A DNA stretch of 55,770 bases. Origin: Branchiostoma floridae (taxonomy: Eukaryota; Chordata; Leptocardii; Amphioxiformes; Branchiostomatidae). This document shows positions 46,330 through 55,770 of the stretch, in pieces (the stretch's first letter is position 1; the number at the start of each line of letters is the position of its first letter). The notes beneath the pieces are model-generated. The model was given only the letters and a program-made list of their open reading frames with translations. It had not been told where the DNA came from and ran no database searches. Made by a program: the position numbers and the translations under genes. The DNA lies in contig NC_049989.1 of NCBI RefSeq assembly GCF_000003815.2, forward strand, positions 12,169,397 through 12,225,166. The letters run 5' to 3'.

Positions 46330-48359
46330 ACCCCAAACCATAACCGTCTTGGCAAAATAAACTGTTGTATGCCTTCCACTTGATAACGTTAGGCAATTAC
46401 TGACATAGTTTTAGTATCACGATGTGTTTTAGTGGGGTCTACCGAAAATGCGAAGAGGAACGAAAAGGAACAAAAATTAATGAAAATAAACGAAAAGGAA
46501 CAAAAATTAATGAAAAGGATTGAAAAAAACGGACGTTCCTTTTCGCACTTTCGGTACACCGTTTTGGTGCTACGAAATTTTAAGACGCGTTTCCTTAATT
46601 CCAGCCCCTCAAGGCAAGCTACCACTTGTGTGGATTGGACTCAGTCGCAATGCAGGACAGATGCAGTGGGCTGACGGGTCACGCTTATCTTATACAAACT
46701 GGGCTTCGGGGGAACCTTCAATCATTACTTTGCGCGAGGACTGTGTCGGCATGTACTCCAAGGTGTGTTTATGACTTCTCTCTCTCTCCCTCTCTCTTTA
46801 GTATGAATACCAGAGTGGGTTAAACCAAAGATGACAATGTGGTAAAGACAGTGCATATTCATAATCTTTAATTTTTTTATTTACTTTAGCTAAGTCCTTT
46901 CTAACAAAGACCATACAGATAGAGACATTTATATTTCAGTGACAAAAACAGCATTTGTTTTACTCATGACTTTGGAACTGGAAATTCATTCATGATGTAA
47001 AAATATGACTTCAGAGACAAGACAAAAGCTCTGAGTACAAAAGCTTTAAAAAGCATAAATCTTTTATCAATGTGGCTTGAAACTCAACTGTCACCGCTTC
47101 AGGAATAAAGAGGCTTTATCAAAATAAAGGTCTGGCCAATAATGGCGGCCATCTTGATTTTTTTCGGACCATGCACCAAAACGAGGCTACATAATTGTGT
47201 TCCCTACTTATAAACCTGAATTACAGTATAGGTATCTTCTATGGTATGTTTCGCCCCTCTAGACTAAGGTTAAATACGATAAGTTGATGCATGTATCTTT
47301 CTTTTGATAGAGCGGCAGGAATTGGATATTTGCCAGGAAAAGGGAAAGAGGACAGTGGAATAATGCAAAATGCGGCATCAAGTTTCCTTACATTTGCAAG
47401 AGGCCGATACAGCTGAAAACCTAATCATTACTTACATAGAAAGAAATTCTAAACATTCAAGTCCAACACAAAGAGATTTTTGACCGTGCAACTCCGGTAA
47501 CCATCAATGATTGGGTCCACTACCACCACGTCAAATTGCCCGTGTTATGGACACGTAACTGAAACAGTTAATCCAAATCAGTTCAGGAACGGTCGTTTTT
47601 TGTACACTGTACAACTCACGTATCTGTAGTTTGCATACAGTGACATGACAGACGATAGAAGGGGACGTTGTCCAAGTTGTACAGTTGAAAATTTGGTTTA
47701 TCGTCAAAAAATTCCTTCGCGTTGGAAGTTGAATGCTTAGACCTTCTTTCATAATGTCATCTACAACACAAATGAACTTTAATTGCTGTTCTAAAGATGT
47801 TCCGATGTTGTGTTTGAAACAATAGTCTCCAAGCAGACCCTACGGTGCCTTAGAAATAGTATCAAAGCTGGCAATGGAGTATAGCCGGCCAAAGGGAGAT
47901 AGCCGGCTAAGGGAGTCAAACGGGCACCGGAGTGCCTTGCCAGCTTTGATACTATTTCTAAGGCACCGTAGGGTCTACTTGGAGACTATGAAACAACGCT
48001 TGAGGACATTTCTTACCAGACCAGTAGGCAAAAATTGAAATTGTGCTGGGGACATAGAAGGATATTTCACAATATATTCATAATTGTAATTTAAATCAAT
48101 TCTCACGAAATTATCTGACTGGAAATAATATATACCTCTAAGAGAGAACTTTCATGCTGTTCCCAAATTATTCTATAATATTGTACTTGAGAAAAAAAAG
48201 ACATTCCTGTATAGAATATATCAAGTTTACAGCAAGATGTTGTACTTTCTGTCATAGGCCGGCAAGAGCTGGTGGGGAATGAAACGCGAAAATAGAGGAC
48301 AATGGAAAGCTGAGCCGTGTTTTCACCTGTTTTCATACATTTGTAAGAAGCAGAAATGA
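35271..48359 (+). CDS. type II transmembrane collagen-EGF-C-type lectin protein
   Basis: Thirteen coding exons: 35271-35355, 38611-38759, 40288-40381, 40839-42185, 42546-42656, 42851-42961, 43142-43252, 43447-43560, 43764-43877, 44264-44380, 45595-45771, 46605-46762, 47311-47424. All junctions keep frame, giving 933 aa. An alternative last exon is 48258-48359. Exon 2 encodes a signal anchor ([20 protein letters not shown]), exon 3 a short possible coiled coil, and exon 4 a 449-residue collagen-like stalk. Exons 5-10 each encode one EGF domain with calcium-binding and Asn-hydroxylation motifs. Exons 11-13 encode a C-type lectin domain (CPKGW, WIGL, EPS, FPYICK). A surface or shed recognition protein is likely, comparable in layout to membrane collectins. 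EPS and WNN replace the usual EPN and WND, so sugar binding is uncertain. Confidence 0.88.
35430..35780. repeat. dispersed repeat, copy 2 (partner at 16.1 kb)
   Basis: Same order and orientation of shared blocks as 16100-16400 (GTGCAATTTGTCCGTACGTT and others). It lies in the first intron of the collagen lectin gene. Confidence 0.8.
36176..36412. mobile_element. MITE of the TTAA family (variant ends)
   Basis: The arms are CTTGGGGCACCGATGCGGCA and GTGCCGCACCGGTGCCCCAG. The AT-rich core matches the 7.34 kb element (TTCGTTCTTTATC, GAATTTTGTTGAGCAAT). It lies in intron 1 of the collagen lectin. Confidence 0.75.
37060..38331. mobile_element. two related inverted-repeat elements in collagen lectin intron 1
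   Basis: The segment 37060-37365 and the segment about 38055-38331 share a core (AACGAATTTCA or CAAATTTCAT, then TGTATGATAT/TGTATGTTAT and AAGTCAACTTGGG). Both have inverted motifs at the ends (CTTGCTGCGACCTAAAA against TTTGAGTCGCAGCAAG in the first). Hairpin-derived fragments (GAGCCTGGTAGAGGCTAAG near 38039) lie between them. Confidence 0.6.
38332..38572. mobile_element. MITE of the TTAA family (third end variant)
   Basis: The core is in opposite orientation to the 7.34 kb copy (CTCAACGAATTTCAGAGATA). The ends are TGTGCGTTCCCACC and GGTGGGAGCGCACC. It lies about 40 bases upstream of collagen lectin exon 2. Confidence 0.75.
38766..39001. mobile_element. MITE of the TTAA family (fourth end variant)
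   Basis: The arms are GGCAGTATCTCACTGCATTT and AAATGCAATGAGATTCCACC, with GGGGCACCGGTGCGG just inside. The core matches the other family members. It begins within about 10 bases of the exon 2 donor. Confidence 0.78.
39205..40287 (+). repeat. 45-bp minisatellite derived from the exon 3 splice acceptor
   Basis: About 24 units with a 45-bp period, running straight into collagen lectin exon 3. Each unit reads TCTGGTGTTTTAG/GAAATATCACAACTG, matching the true junction CTCTGGTGTTCTAG/GAGATATCCCAGCTG and the exon bases that follow. Every unit thus carries an acceptor-like TTTTAG and a diverged copy of the exon start. Confidence 0.93.
40850..42120 (+). repeat. collagen stalk coding repeats
   Basis: The first part of the exon encodes about 12 nine-residue repeats of the type GPSGQVNPS (27 bp). 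The second part encodes four or five longer units (about 90-108 bp) of Gly-Pro-Pro triplets, each interrupted by a segment such as [15 protein letters not shown]. The triplet register is kept across the interruptions. Confidence 0.85.
44640..45552. mobile_element. inverted-repeat elements in the intron before the C-type lectin domain
   Basis: ACTTCCTGTCAATAAG at about 45177 is inverted at about 45535-45551 (CTTATTGACAGGAAGT). The arms extend through GCACGTGCAGCGACAGGAAT and its inverse (CGTCGCTGCACGTGCG). Upstream at 44.64-44.77 kb, TATTGACAGGATGTTTCTG units belong to the same family. No ORF. Confidence 0.7.
45785..45992. mobile_element. 208-bp hairpin MITE in the C-type lectin intron
   Basis: CTAGTTCACCTTTATCCGCA at 45785 is inverted as GCGGACAAAGGTGAACTAG ending at 45992, and the arms continue inward past ACGGACGATAGTTTCAA. 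It starts 14 bases after the exon 11 donor. Confidence 0.8.
46257..46327. repeat. (CA)n microsatellite
   Basis: About 70 bases of CA, preceded by CTCTCTCTGT, inside the C-type lectin intron. Confidence 0.97.
47823..47988. mobile_element. 166-bp hairpin MITE with 8-bp target duplication
   Basis: The ends are TAGTCTCCAAGCAGACCCTA and TAGGGTCTACTTGGAGACTA, with arms about 60 bp long. TGAAACAA is repeated at 47815-47822 and 47989-47996. An 8-bp duplication points to hAT-type mobilisation. It lies between the two alternative last exons of the collagen lectin. A diverged end recurs near 48390-48463. Confidence 0.85.
48258..48359 (+). CDS. alternative last exon of the collagen C-type lectin
   Basis: After the acceptor GTCATAG, a phase 0 frame of 33 residues and TGA has the same plan as the exon at 47311-47424. 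Both have G-[RK]-x-W, then R-G-Q-W, a cysteine, and F/S-Y-I-C-K near the end. Both conserved cysteines are kept, but the region around the calcium/sugar site differs (QWKAEPC against QWNNAKC). It could be used instead of the first exon, or could be an unused duplicate. Confidence 0.65.
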   Translation, partial: AGKSWWGMKRENRGQWKAEPCFHLFSYICKKQK

Positions 48360-49768
48360 TATCAAATCTGACCACGGCCAATAATCCTCCCTAGCCGGCT
48401 AATTCCTTCCCCAGCTTATGTTACTGTTTTAATGCCACGGGAGGAATCTGCTTGGAGATTAACATTTTGGTTCTATAAGCTCAAAGTAACAGTAGAAATT
48501 GTATTCGTAATTTTTGATATTGAAGAAGAATATGTGGGCTCTCAAGAAAATCTCAAAGATTTGAAATGATATCTTTCAAGACGAGTACAAATTCTTGTGC
48601 ACCCTTAAGTCATGTATTTTGTCATGATGATATTTTCTGGAAGTCAATATGATTGTATGGCTATTCCTTGGCAGAGAAAGTGGGTGTGAAAGTATATCAG
48701 CTGTATTACATACATGATACACATAAAATTGTACAATTGGGTAGTAAAGTAAGTATTGAATTATCTGCCATTGCAAGTAATTGAATTGTTCACAGCGGGA
48801 GGATATGAAAAACAACTGTATCCTAGTACGTAGACGTACAAAAGGAAGGCAAACTTCACATCTATGTACATTGCTTTGCATCAGCATTCACATTATAATT
48901 GTAGTAGACAAGTTTTACTTACAAGGAATGAAATGACTACAGCAGAAGACCCTGTAGTAATTTGTTGTATCAGCATACGTAAAGTAGAAAAAATTGAACA
49001 AAAAAAAGTGCAAAAAAATGTGGCTTTTGTGAAAGTGAAGACCAAGTATGGGCATTGTGCTATCATTGCAATAAAACTGGTTGCACTGTACTATTTATTT
49101 CCTTTGTTTAAATTCTTTTTATAAAGAAACTCTCTTGAATTCGAAATCAATACTGATGAAGACAGTAGCAACTTTGAATTCTAAGTTAAAAGCAATTTTC
49201 TGATATATCTACACTTCATGAATAAGACCACATCGTTAGCAAGAGAAAAGATACAAAATTCTAAAAGTTCTGCTGCAGTACCAAGGTCAAACAGTAGGGG
49301 CTCATAATTGAATTTTAACACTCGTCCTCTAAACACGTACCCACATACCAAACATCGTCAAAATCTGGAAACACGGACCGACAGACAGACAGACAGACAT
49401 ACGCACAGACACCAAAAAAGACACCTCCATTTCATCAGGCAATGACAAGAGGACATGTGTCCAAGTTATTTCACAATTTATGAATTAACCCCCACCTGGC
49501 AACACTTGATATTCGTTGTAACGTACAAGCGCCCCCAAGTGACAATTGAGAGCATTACAGGGTTCCTTACGCAGTCGATGACCTTGGCTCTCATGGAGAT
49601 GAATAGGCGTGCGATAAGCTTGTCACGTTCTCAAGGGGAAGGTCCACGCTAAAATGGTATAAAAAATTGCAGGGCAACGGGGCCCCGACCGGTACGGGTA
49701 CTAGATACAACAGTTTTGACATGTTTCTGACGGAGGGAAACAGCTTGGATGTCTTGGCTAGCAGCCAG

Positions 49769-49769
<1 letters not shown>

Positions 49770-49840
<71 letters not shown>
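49770..49840. repeat. (GT)n microsatellite
   Basis: About 70 bases of GT with one TT interruption. Confidence 0.97.
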
Positions 49841-49843
<3 letters not shown>

Positions 49844-51891
49844 AGGTATGTGGATAGGTCTTGACTGAAACGCACAGATTTTTCGCCCCCCAGCAACTCT
49901 TTACGGTACTGCAATGGAGCTTCCTGTTTTGGACATGCTGTGGTCGTGATATTTGAGTGGCAGATAGCTCTTGAGGATGATCAATTCAAATAGTTTACGC
50001 AAATGAGGAATCTAATGCATAATCATCAGCATCATAGCTAAAAAGGCCACCCAAGACAAGCTATAACATTACTTTGTCAGATTTCGTTATTACGTCTACC
50101 TACTGAGGCTATTAATAAAAAAATTATCTGGCATCGTGAAGTCGACCGTTTATGTTTTTCGATTCTCAGTACCAAGTCATTTGTCGAAGGCGAAGACTCC
50201 TCGTGAACACCTGGAGCTACATCAAAGCATGGAGAAATCGACCGAAAAAAATTCCCAAAATGAATAATTTCACCTCATTATTGTGCATCCTGACTGAATA
50301 GTGCTTCTAGGGGCCCCGCCCGACTAACCAGTCAGGTAGGAGGCCAAGTAGCCCCTGGTATAGACATTAAAAAACACAAGTATGTTGCATGTAACCAAAT
50401 GGAAGGTGAGGGGAACGATGTTTGGATGTTATCGCTTCCATGTGCACATGTCTCTATTTTATCTCTAAGCAGGTTAGAGCTTATTGATAGCAAATGTATC
50501 TCCCAAATTACCAGCGACACTGTGTTTTTATCACTAGTACTATTAATTGTTGTCTTTTTTTTTGCTCAAGAGGTCTTCATTAATGACCTTGCCTGCATCA
50601 TATTCTCTTTTACTTTTTGGTGATAAACCGGTGATGATTTATCCTGTGTTACAACTTAATCTAACATCTCCAGTCCGTCTTAAGCGTCATAATATTTTTT
50701 ATATCGCATAGCATCTTTGAATTCTACCTCTTATGACGTGAATTAATTCAAATATTTTGTGACCATGTCATTTTCTCCGTCTCAGTGATAAAACTTATCA
50801 ATACGTATACACGCGCGCTACGGTTGTTCACGCCATCTAACCGCCAATAACCTCAATGAATTCATTAGCATTCTGTGAAAGAGCTCATTCATTAGATCTC
50901 TCTGACCTATAATTGTCTTGTTTTTTGCAAGATGGCGTTTCCTCGTCGCGTTTCCTTGTGACACCTGGTGCCTAAAACAATGCCGACACAGACACCTGCA
51001 TCAAAGATGGGCGGGACTTCACTTTGGTTCTCGGTAGACTCCCATGTGGGTTGGCCTACAGCCAAGCTTAGTAACGCTTATTACGTGAACGTAGGGTCAA
51101 ATACCTTCAGCTCGTCTCAAGCACGGGATAGATATCATATTTACCTCCTTGCTTTGATAAGTTTCTGACTTACTAGGGAAACGACGAGAGTCAAACACAA
51201 ACTACTGACTGGAACATGGTATCAAATAGAATGGCGACAAGGCCCTTCACGGAAACGAGGCTCGACTCAGGGATTTCGCTACGAATGACGGGTACCCGGA
51301 AGTGGTACGCGCGGCATATTTAAATTGGGAAGCTAGCGAATAACGAGCGATATACATTAAAATCCAAGTAGATATACCGATCTTCCGATGCATTATCGTT
51401 ATAAATTCTTCATTACAAAATGAGATAATCAAGGTCCTATGCCATTCACCGTACAACTGTACAAAGGATAATTCAAAGTGTTTCTGGCTCTGCAAAAACG
51501 TTTTAAACCTTATAAAAAATGCAAACCGATGTCACGTTTAGTAATGTTAGGGGAGGGGGCAGAGTAGAAGATCTCAGTGGAAGGTATGTCAAGGATGCCC
51601 GTTGACATTTCCTTATGGGAGTGTGGATGATGTAATACTTGGATGTGTGGATGATGTAATACTAATCTTTAGTATTGCCATTACATGGTTCCCACCGATG
51701 TCGGCAGGGTGGCTGACGCGTGTCTTGGCTAGCTAGCAGTAGTAGGGGCCTGTAGGGCCGTCATGAGATGGACTGAGACATTACCGTAATATATCATATG
51801 ACATATATATAAACATATAAACATACAGACTTCGGCCCACTGCCTCCTACTGTGTTCAATGATGAGAATTGGTGCAGTACAGAATTCTCAC

Positions 51892-51997
51892 CTGTTGAAA
51901 TGATCAGCAGGAATGCGAACATTGCAGTGACCAAGATAGGTAGAAATGTAGCTGTGACAAAGTCGGCAACAATGTAGAATGGAGGTTTAGGTTGATT
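51892..51997 (-). CDS. possible orphan exon encoding a transmembrane segment
   Basis: On the minus strand a 106-base open stretch lies between an acceptor (TTCAACTTAG) and a donor (CAACAG/GTGAGA). It encodes 35 residues with one hydrophobic helix (FLPILVTAMFAFLLII) after NQPKPPFYIVADF. I do not recognise the family, and no neighbouring exon in frame was found. It may belong to a gene whose other exons lie outside the window or may be chance. Confidence 0.3.
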
Positions 51998-52261
51998 CTA
52001 AGTTGAATGCATTTTGATCAGGTACATCTTCTCTCCTACAAGTATGTCGGTGCATTTGCAGACATGACCTGATTTACCCTGCCGGCCAGTCTTGCTATGA
52101 ATTCTCCGAATCTGACCATAAAAAAAGTTCTCGGTAGCGGAAGGTTGGATGTCCTGTGACTTTTCCTTGTGATTAGTTCTAGAAGATTAATTTTTCATTT
52201 GTAATGTAGTACAGAAATAGATTTGAATATTCATGAGTTCTTGGTACAGGAAACTGGGAAC

Positions 52262-52512
52262 TTAAGGCCCCCTCTCACTTGACGTGCGGCACGCTTGCGG
52301 CATTGCTGCGTTCGTTCGCTGCGGTACTGTTTTGTTATTTTCTCCGATTTGTTATAATTCAGATATTGCGCAATACGTAAAAGTGTGACATAGAAGACCA
52401 CAAAATACACAACAAGTAAGAAAATTCGTTCTTTATCTCTGAAATTCGTTGAGCATCTTCCGAACGCAGCAATGCCGCAAGCGTGCCGCACGTCAAGTGA
52501 GAGGGGGCCTTT
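52262..52512. mobile_element. complete TTAA-family MITE
   Basis: TTAAGGCCCCCTCTCACTTG at 52262 is inverted as CAAGTGAGAGGGGGCC near 52509. The core is nearly identical to 7338-7581. The right border reads TTTA rather than TTAA, so the duplication is imperfect or mutated. Confidence 0.88.
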
Positions 52513-53227
52513 AGATAAATAACCCGCCATACCGTCCACCCCGTGTACACTGCGACCAGACTTCTACAGCGTGCAGACGGCCTTGCTGCGGATCTGGTGG
52601 GTACTTTATAATTTATTATCAACCACTGTGATTATGCAGCATTCATTGTCAATCTAGCTCTTGCTTATTGTAAATGTGATTAGGTTCACAGTGGTTTTTT
52701 TTTTGTTCACGGTTCTTGGCGGTGAACACAAAAGCCCCGAACAAATTTCCATCCTGTTTCTTTTCATCTACCCCTTGTGTCAGCGCTACATTATATATTA
52801 TCATAATATGCTGTGTTAGGGTGTGGTGATTGTGGCATTGAGCTTGAAATTCAAGCAACATTGACTATCCTTTTGCCTCCTTGCTTGTTTTGAATACAGC
52901 CATAGCCTGCTCAGAGCGATTCTATTCAATTCTTGCCGAATATTTCTCTTTTTAAAGCAGTAACGAGCTCCTGAATGTGATGATACAAAGTTGATAACAG
53001 TGGTGCAAGTTTTCATTGTTGACAACAAAGTGCGCAGACTCAAAGCATTGGAACTCTGCCAGTTCAAATTTGAATCAAATTTCAATGCCAAGCCACGACT
53101 AATAAACATGTTTTAAGTTCATGTCTATCTTGTTTTCAACATTTGCGTAGATATTTGACTTACTGGAAACGATGGACGACACCTTTTGTGACTCTTGCTA
53201 TTCTCATTTTACCAGAATCAACCTAAG

Positions 53228-55770
53228 ATGACGTCTTACGATGAGAAGAAGACCCTGCCGCCTGCCGAGGTGCTGCCGGGAGGAGTCTTTCCGGACGAGA
53301 TCGCTGCCATCAAGGTACTTTGAAGTTTGGGTAATTCACTAAGTTCTATATGTGCATACATATATGTTACCGAAGCAACAATTACAAATACATTGAAAGT
53401 GAGTCACAGTTAGGAAAAAAATATTACCTCCCAAATATTTACATTCTCGTAAATCTTAACACTTCAATACTAACTTTGCCTGCAGAAGAGGGTTCGTGGA
53501 GAGAACATGAGTCGTCTGAAGATCGGCATTGCCGTCGGCAGCGTGGTTCTGGTGATACTTGCAGTGGTGGGGGGAACACTGCTGGGTCTCCACCTCAACC
53601 GGAAACCCAACGTAGTGGTGGTAAGATAAGATATGGAATTTTGCCATTAAAGATCTTCAAATTCTGTTTTCGTCGACATTAGAAGTTAATTTATGATACT
53701 GAGATTTTATCTTTATTCTCTTTTCCTTACGGTTGCCTTGCACATTCTTAACAATACAGCGCTCGGTGCAGCTGACGATAGAGAATGAGATCATGGAAGA
53801 GACCGTGGAAGTGGACAAGGAGAAGGACACCGAGACTTTCCGTACGGTCAGCTCTACCGGGACTTCCTTCGTCATCAGGGATATGAGCAATGTAAGTGCT
53901 GATGATCTTATTGCAAGTTAACCATGATTTTGAGAGTGGTTTCTTTTGATATCTACTATTTTTTCTTCTTCTGCAAGTCCTACTAATTCTGTAAGGTCTT
54001 GATTGACTATCTAGTAAGTTGTCTGTGTCTTTTCATCTCCAGAGCCTCTCGGCCTACAGGTTTGATGGTGATGAGAAATGCTACGTTCTGTACGAAAGCC
54101 TTGAGGAGGCTGAGGACACTGCGGAGCTGTTGGAGGACCTGGAGCAGATGGAAGTAAGTTGCTGTTCATGATTTAATGATACCGCCAAATGTCGCGAAAT
54201 CGAGAGGTCCCATTTCGATTCCTGACGTTGTTTCACAGACTCTTTGTCCTCAGGAAAGGCACTTTACACGATTTGCTCACTCCACACAGGTGTAAAAAAA
54301 TATGCATTTTGGTTGTCTTGCGGTCAAGGATGTTGGGCAGGTTAAAGAGGGATCAACTCCGCCTTTCAATACAGTACTCTAGACATAGTGGATAACAATA
54401 AAATGCCCCCAGGATTTAAGAATGGCTATGGGACTACATTTACGTACTTTAGTACCTTTACCTTTTATTCGGGTACAATTCCGTCATACAGCATACGATG
54501 ATGCATGGCTCGCATTCATTACCATTTCTGTGTCTACGGTTTGATGTCGCCTCAAACAATGTGTTTCTGCTACTTCCTACAACCAGGAAGGAGAAGTTGA
54601 TGCCGCCGTACGCCGCCCGGGGGCGTTTCTGTCTGTGGACGAGTCCCGCGGACAGGTGGACCGGTCTGTGCTGAGTGAGAGCATGCTGGAGTTCTGTGAG
54701 GGACTGAGGACTCACTGGGCCGTCAAGTCTTCCACTGAGCCTACCCCCACCCCAGGGGCGACTATGGAGGATGAAGGAGAGGAGGCAGAGGAGGAAGCTG
54801 ACCCAGAAATGGAGGTTCCCACTGGAACCAACGGTAAGCTTGAATACTTCTGCGTAGGGCTGGGTATCGGTACAGCGTACCGGTACAAAACCGGTTTTTC
54901 TCATTGGACCGGTCCAGAAAAACCGGACCTGAAAAGATTAGGTGGACCGGATGTTGGACCGATTAGAAAATTAACAGATTATTTCATCAGGCATTCACAC
55001 GTTTTGGCGCTTGCAGGTGGAAGAAAATAACAAGAGTGAAGTAGAGTAGAGTTTATAGTAATTTCTACCAAGTTTTACAGCCAATCGTACAGGTGCAGTT
55101 AGCGTTGAAGGATTTTAAAAGGCCAGTGTAAATCTAATACTCCACCAAACAGATCTCTTTGTAGTGAAATGGACCATTGGTATGAGTCATACTGCATTAG
55201 GTCCAGGTTCAGGTCCGGACCTGGACCTGATCCTTTGGACCTGAACCGGACCTGGACCTGAATTTTCTGTACCGGTACCCAGCCCTACTTCTGCGTGTAC
55301 TTTTTCTCTGAAACCCTTTGCTCGGGATTACTTGGTAGATGACGCTGTAGATGACACATCAATGTGGCATCAGCTAATGCCAAGTTTACACCGGCCAGGC
55401 GGTTTCCGGAACAAGATGTGCGATATAAATGATACTAAAACAAACAGAACGCAAAAAAAAAGAAGAAATCTTTAGCTTCATTTGTTTGTCTTGACTTAGA
55501 GTTCGTTCCTGCGAGCATACAGACTGTGCCTTGATTTGGAAATGTGACCATATGCGGACTGGTGATGTTCAATGTATGACATGACATGACTGGTTACTGA
55601 GTGACGTTTGAATTTATATTTTCCCTCTTCACCCAGGGACGAGTGCTGTGCAGCAGCGTGAGAAACGCGTGGTCAGGACCCTCATCTGCTACTTGGACAA
55701 CCAGAAACGTCTGCAGCCGTACCTGCAGGAGGGTGTTGCGGGAAGCGCCGTCGCCGGGCCCTGTTGGATG
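53228..55770 (+). CDS. BRICHOS type II membrane precursor (copy 2, truncated by the window end)
   Basis: Exons 53228-53314, 53486-53620, 53760-53891, 54043-54153, 54587-54833 and 55637-55770 (open at the window edge). Exon lengths 1-5 and all intron phases are the same as in copy 1. The upstream acceptor (TTTTACCAG/AATCAACC) again suggests a 5' UTR intron. The first 155 residues differ from copy 1 at about 17 positions. The BRICHOS Asp and both cysteines are kept, as are the acidic linker and an R-E-K-R site (55657-55668). The 34 residues after that site have two cysteines and are less basic; they cannot be aligned to copy 1 beyond the first few residues. Gene duplication with divergence of the released part is the simplest reading. 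Confidence 0.85.
54855..55287. mobile_element. hAT-type MITE in intron 5 of BRICHOS copy 2
   Basis: The ends are TAGGGCTGGGTATCGGTAC and GTACCGGTACCCAGCCCTA. An exact 8-bp duplication CTTCTGCG lies at 54847-54854 and 55288-55295. The interior has short CCGGACCTG/CAGGTCCGG palindromes near both ends and no ORF. It is absent from the matching intron of copy 1. Confidence 0.92.

Larger units (their letters stand above)
48360..53227. other. mostly gene-free region before BRICHOS copy 2
   Basis: AT-rich unique sequence with an AATAAA at 49071 that could serve the collagen lectin's alternative end. It also holds an ACAG tetranucleotide run at 49379-49398, a GT array, the MITE at 52.26 kb and one candidate minus-strand exon. 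From about 52.96 kb it becomes similar to the first 130 bases of the window, i.e. the upstream part of the duplicated BRICHOS unit. Confidence 0.6.

Noticed and set aside
52511-52605. Possible exon on either strand near 52.5-52.6 kb (FYSVQTALLRIWW on plus)
   Set aside because: Several frames are open on both strands, splice signals are weak and no partner exon was found.

Overview
The window is animal nuclear DNA, with GT-AG introns, long AT-rich introns, abundant microsatellites, minisatellites and small hairpin transposons. The gene content (a FAXDC2-type hydroxylase, a tachylectin/fish-egg-lectin propeller, a collagen-EGF-C-type lectin, BRICHOS proteins) together with dense MITEs fits an invertebrate chordate, most likely an amphioxus (Branchiostoma). 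That identification is inferred, not proven. The assembly has one gap (N at 9308-9482).

Layout. 594-3474 (+): six coding exons of a type II membrane BRICHOS protein. Its last exon encodes two cationic, four-cysteine segments, each preceded by a furin-type R-x-K-R site. About 6.69-17.06 kb (+): a TATA box and non-coding first exon, a 4.85 kb intron packed with nested palindromic transposons, then eight coding exons of a secreted TSP1-EGF-TIL-tectonin lectin (479 aa). 17.06-23.05 kb: no gene, but a mariner deletion derivative and dispersed repeats. 23057-28220 (-): a complete eight-exon FAXDC2-like membrane fatty acid/sterol hydroxylase (370 aa) with minisatellites in its introns. 28.2-35.27 kb: repeats only. 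35271-48359 (+): a type II transmembrane collagen-like protein with six EGF domains and a C-type lectin domain (933 aa), with two candidate alternative last exons. 48.36-53.23 kb: mostly repeats and one possible orphan minus-strand exon. 53228-55770 (+): a paralogue of the first BRICHOS gene, cut off by the window end inside its last exon.

How they relate. Three of the four gene types are surface or secreted proteins of the sort used in extracellular recognition or innate defence. FAXDC2 is a metabolic enzyme with no obvious link to them. The two BRICHOS genes are a duplicated pair. Their chaperone-like proregion is about 89% identical over the first 155 residues, while the part released after the furin site is essentially unalignable. 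This resembles precursors of BRICHOS-linked antimicrobial peptides in annelids, although a chondromodulin/tenomodulin-like role is the main alternative.

Two different genes (FAXDC2 and the collagen lectin) carry intronic minisatellites whose repeat unit is a copy of the adjacent splice site plus flanking exon. This is the most unusual non-coding pattern in the window.

All gene models were assembled by hand from splice signals, frame continuity and domain similarity. No alignment or transcript data were available.
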